Of a DNA stretch of 64,000 bases, positions 61,742 through 64,000 are shown one piece after another (the stretch's first letter is position 1; the number at the start of each line of letters is the position of its first letter). Location: contig NZ_VJON01000004.1 in the NCBI RefSeq assembly GCF_007556685.1, forward strand, positions 33,344-97,343, written 5' to 3'. Position numbers and translations under genes: made by a program. Origin of the DNA: Tepidimonas charontis. GTDB taxonomy: Bacteria; Pseudomonadota; Gammaproteobacteria; Burkholderiales; Burkholderiaceae_C. The notes beneath the pieces are model-generated. The model saw only the letters and a list, made by a program, of their open reading frames with translations, made no database searches and was not told the DNA's origin.

Positions 61742-62395
61742 TCAGGGTGAAGTGGCTTTGGCCAACCGGAAGCCGAAGCCCAGAAACAGGGCGCCGACCC
61801 CGGCGTTGAGCGCAGCCGCCAGACGGCGCCGACGGCGAAACGCCGCCGCCAGGCGATCGCCGGCAAAGATCAGCGCGCTCAGGTACAGAAAACTGAACAG
61901 TTGCACGATCGCCCCCAGCACCGCAAAGCTCAGCGCCGGATGCGGGTAGGCCGGATCGACGAACTGCACGAAAAACGAGATGAAGAAAAAGATCGCCTTC
62001 GGGTTGAGCAGACTGATCGACAGTGCGCGCTGAAACGGGCGCGTGGCCTGAGGCAGGCGAGGCGTCCCATCCACCGCAGCTGAGCTCGGCGCGCCACACC
62101 AGCGCCGCCAGGCGCTGCGCAGCATGCCCAGGCCGATCCAGCCCAGGTACAACGCCCCGGCGTATTTGATCAACCCGAACAACCACGGCGTGGCGGCCAG
62201 CACCGACGCCAGTCCGGCCGCCGACAGCAGCATCAGCACCGTATCCCCGACGAACACCCCACACGCGGCACGGTAGCCCATGGCAACTCCATGGCCCGAG
62301 GCCACCGACAGCACGTACATCGAGTTGGGACCCGGCAGCAGCACGATGAAGATCGTGCCCAGCACGAAGGTGGTCAGATCGGTGATACCGAACAT
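61742..62395 (-). CDS. LysE/LeuE family amino acid exporter
   Basis: 217 residues with about six hydrophobic segments. The N-terminus MFGITDLTTFVLGTIFIVLLPGPNSMYVL is the LysE/RhtB family start, and ISLLNPKAIFFFISFFVQFV is its central signature. LeuE-like by overall look; substrate not established. It is embedded between carA (19 bases) and carB (46 bases), so it should be co-expressed with carbamoyl phosphate synthesis. Confidence 0.9.
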   Translation of the reverse strand: MFGITDLTTFVLGTIFIVLLPGPNSMYVLSVASGHGVAMGYRAACGVFVGDTVLMLLSAAGLASVLAATPWLFGLIKYAGALYLGWIGLGMLRSAWRRWCGAPSSAAVDGTPRLPQATRPFQRALSISLLNPKAIFFFISFFVQFVDPAYPHPALSFAVLGAIVQLFSFLYLSALIFAGDRLAAAFRRRRRLAAALNAGVGALFLGFGFRLAKATSP

Positions 62396-62414
62396 TGGCG
62401 TTGCTGAGACGTGG

Positions 62415-63590
62415 TCAGCGCGCGCGGTCCATCAGCGCCACGAAGCGGTCGAACAAATACGCCACGTCGTGCGGACCCGGGGACGCTTCGGGGTGCCCTT
62501 GAAACCCAAAGGCAGGGCGATCGGTGCGGGCGATGCCCTGCAGCGTACCGTCGAACAGGCTGACGTGCGTGGGCCGCAGCGTCGGCGGCAGCGAGCCGGC
62601 GTCGACGGCAAAGCCGTGGTTCTGACTGGTGATGCTGACGCGCCCGCTGTCCAGATCCTGCACCGGATGGTTGGCGCCGTGGTGACCGAATTTCATTTTG
62701 AACGTGCGCGCTCCGCTGGCCAGGGCCAGGATCTGGTGCCCCAAGCAGATACCAAAAGTGGGCACGCCACGCTCGACGATGGCAGCTGCCGCGGCGATGG
62801 CGTAATCGCACGGCTCGGGGTCGCCGGGGCCGTTGGAGAGAAAGACGCCGTCGGGCTGCAGCGCCAAGACCTCAGCCGCCGACGTGCGCGCGGGCACCAC
62901 GGTGACCCGGCAGCCGCGCTCGGCCAGCATGCGCAGGATATTGCGCTTGACGCCGAAATCGTAGGCCACGACGTGGCGCCGCGGCTGCGTCTGCACGCCG
63001 TAGCCGCCACCGCGGCCGTCGGCGGGCAGGCGCCACTCGGTTTGCGTCCATTCGTAGCGCTCGCGGGTGCTGACGACCTGGGCCAAATCGAGGCCGGCCA
63101 TGCTGGGGGCCGAGCGCGCCAACGCCACCGCTTCGTCACGCAGCGCAGCGGTCACCGCCTGTCCAGCCGGCAGCGCGACGATGGCGCCATTTTGGGCTCC
63201 GTGTTCGCGCAGACGCCGTGTCAGCGCCCGCGTGTCGATGCCGGCGATGGCCACCACGCCCTGCGCGCGCAGATACTGATCGAGCGAGCGCGTGGCGCGA
63301 AAATTGGAGTGGAGGATGGGCAGGTCTTTGATGATCAGGCCAGCCGCCTGCACGGCGCCGGATTCGACATCCTCGTCATTGACCCCGACGTTGCCGATGT
63401 GCGGATACGTGAGGGTCACGATCTGCTGGCGGTAGCTCGGGTCGGTGAGGATTTCCTGATAGCCGGTCAGCGCGGTGTTGAACACCACTTCGCCGACCGT
63501 GCGGCCATCGGCGCCGATGGCCACCCCTTCAAAGACCGTGCCGTCTGCAAGCGCGAGAAGGGCGTTGGGCAAGACGGAAAACACGGACAC
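62415..63590 (-). CDS. carA: Carbamoyl-phosphate synthase small (glutaminase) subunit CarA
   Basis: Hydrolyses glutamine to supply ammonia to CarB. 391 residues from the GTG at 63590. The class I amidotransferase triad is seen in [15 protein letters not shown] (catalytic Cys) and [15 protein letters not shown] (His and Glu). The start is not certain: GTG 63590 has GGAGAG closely upstream, GTG 63584 has better spacing, and the first conserved residues [12 protein letters not shown] follow both. A TATAAT sequence lies about 120 bases upstream. Confidence 0.95.
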   Translation of the reverse strand: MSVFSVLPNALLALADGTVFEGVAIGADGRTVGEVVFNTALTGYQEILTDPSYRQQIVTLTYPHIGNVGVNDEDVESGAVQAAGLIIKDLPILHSNFRATRSLDQYLRAQGVVAIAGIDTRALTRRLREHGAQNGAIVALPAGQAVTAALRDEAVALARSAPSMAGLDLAQVVSTRERYEWTQTEWRLPADGRGGGYGVQTQPRRHVVAYDFGVKRNILRMLAERGCRVTVVPARTSAAEVLALQPDGVFLSNGPGDPEPCDYAIAAAAAIVERGVPTFGICLGHQILALASGARTFKMKFGHHGANHPVQDLDSGRVSITSQNHGFAVDAGSLPPTLRPTHVSLFDGTLQGIARTDRPAFGFQGHPEASPGPHDVAYLFDRFVALMDRAR

Positions 63591-63706
63591 TCTCTCCAAG
63601 GTTGCGACGCGACTGCCCCCTTGCGGCACCGCCCGCCGTGACGCCAACGAGCGCACATCGACGCAGCGACCCCGGTGGGATGCGGACGGTCTGGATAAAC
63701 CTTGGA

Positions 63707-63712
63707 ATTATA
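63707..63712 (-). promoter_or_regulatory. Putative -10 element of the carA operon
   Basis: A consensus TATAAT on the minus strand, about 117 bases upstream of the carA GTG, in an otherwise GC-rich stretch. No convincing -35 is found at 16 to 18 bases. If used, it gives a leader of about 110 bases, and the region between it and the IS end is short. Confidence 0.4.
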
Positions 63713-63824
63713 GCCCGCGTAATCGGCCCGCAGTACTGGCGTGCAGGCAGATTGTCAAGGCAAAGTAGAAATGTCCGCCCTCTGAGCAAGTTAGAAATGT
63801 CCGGTTTGACCCCGAAGGTATGTC

Positions 63825-63856
63825 CTCATGGGCTGGCCCATGGGCCAGCCCATGAG
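63825..63856. repeat. Perfect 32-bp palindrome over the transposase stop codon
   Basis: The 16-base half CTCATGGGCTGGCCCA is followed directly by its exact reverse complement. Such a sequence can form a cruciform or an RNA hairpin. It covers the transposase stop and may terminate transcription or block read-in, or be a small palindromic insertion. Confidence 0.85.
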
Positions 63857-64000
63857 GGCGGAGCGCTGAAGAGACGACGCCAGGGGTGCTCAGGGCCGGG
63901 ACACCATGGCTGTTTGACTTGGCGCGCTTTGAGGATGTCATCCACCCGCGCATTGAGCGTCTTGTCATCGACGGCGCTGGGGGTGGCTGGAGCAGGATCG
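63826..64000 (-). CDS. Transposase C-terminal fragment, cut by window edge
   Basis: The last 57 residues and stop of an open frame that continues beyond the right edge: SAVDDKTLNARVDDILKARQ, then PWCPGPEHPWRRLF. The DKTLN-VD and DHPWRR-like block is characteristic of the C-terminus of a group of DDE transposases. It ends at TGA 63826-63828. The last nine codons and stop are made by one arm of a perfect palindrome, so the normal C-terminus may have been altered. Confidence 0.65.
   Translation of the reverse strand, partial: DPAPATPSAVDDKTLNARVDDILKARQVKQPWCPGPEHPWRRLFSAPPSWAGPWASP

Larger units (their letters stand above)
63761..64000. mobile_element. Insertion sequence end, running off the right edge
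   Basis: The terminal region has two direct copies of TAGAAATGTCC (63766-63776 and 63792-63802) spaced 26 bases apart. The second continues into GGTTTGACCCC, a pattern typical of the multi-site ends of some transposons. Inside lies a transposase C-terminus on the minus strand. The family is perhaps ISNCY-like, from the C-terminal sequence, but without the rest of the element this is a guess. The exact outer boundary is not determinable because the other end is outside the window. Confidence 0.75.

Overview
The window is a high-GC, densely packed bacterial chromosome segment from a betaproteobacterium, most likely order Burkholderiales. This rests on gene order and protein type: a class I phaC-phaA-phaB polyhydroxybutyrate operon, a dapC-dapD-PilT/PilU-dapE-prmB cluster, a carA-LysE-carB-greA-DUF4149 cluster, a FimV-like protein, and a dihydrolipoamide dehydrogenase carrying its own lipoyl domain. 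The genus cannot be fixed from the sequence alone. No rRNA, tRNA, CRISPR array, prophage or origin was seen. One insertion sequence enters at the right edge.

Layout from left to right: a partial dusA (minus); phaC-phaA-phaB (minus); a 97-residue membrane protein; maiA-pgeF (minus, coupled by ATGA); an orphan TRAP binding protein and a zinc-ribbon Nudix hydrolase (plus); smc-zipA (minus, coupled). From about 13.9 to 25.4 kb a long plus-strand run carries dapC, dapD, a PilT/PilU ATPase and dapE. It continues with two AT-richer genes that share a C-terminal NTF2-like domain (a TPR protein and an L,D-transpeptidase), then prmB, an ABC-F ATPase and an RNA m5C methyltransferase. Next come an MFS transporter, a D-2-hydroxyacid dehydrogenase and an AT-richer FimV-like gene. 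A fatty acid/CoA island follows at 29.7 to 35.3 kb: 3-hydroxyacyl-CoA dehydrogenase, enoyl-CoA hydratase, Crp/Fnr regulator, phosphotransferase and acyl-CoA dehydrogenase.

The minus-strand block from 35.3 to 44.8 kb holds a GspE/PilB-type ATPase interrupted by an in-frame TAG, DUF2788 and DUF2189-type membrane proteins, and the yejABEF peptide importer. fabI is divergent from yejA. A cytochrome c4 precedes the aceE-aceF-lpdA pyruvate dehydrogenase operon (minus). Divergent from aceE is a two-component pair whose sensor kinase has a one-base frameshift in a C6 run, followed by folD. The last block, carA-LysE-carB-greA-DUF4149 (minus), ends at the IS on the right edge.

Most of the window is core metabolism. 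The points most worth a second look are the two apparently broken genes (amber codon in the secretion/pilus ATPase, C-run frameshift in the kinase), the 374-bp near-perfect repeat between aceF and lpdA, the paired NTF2-domain genes between dapE and prmB, an attenuator-like hairpin just before greA, and the IS end with a perfect 32-bp palindrome over the transposase stop codon. I found no convincing new multi-gene defence or metabolic system.
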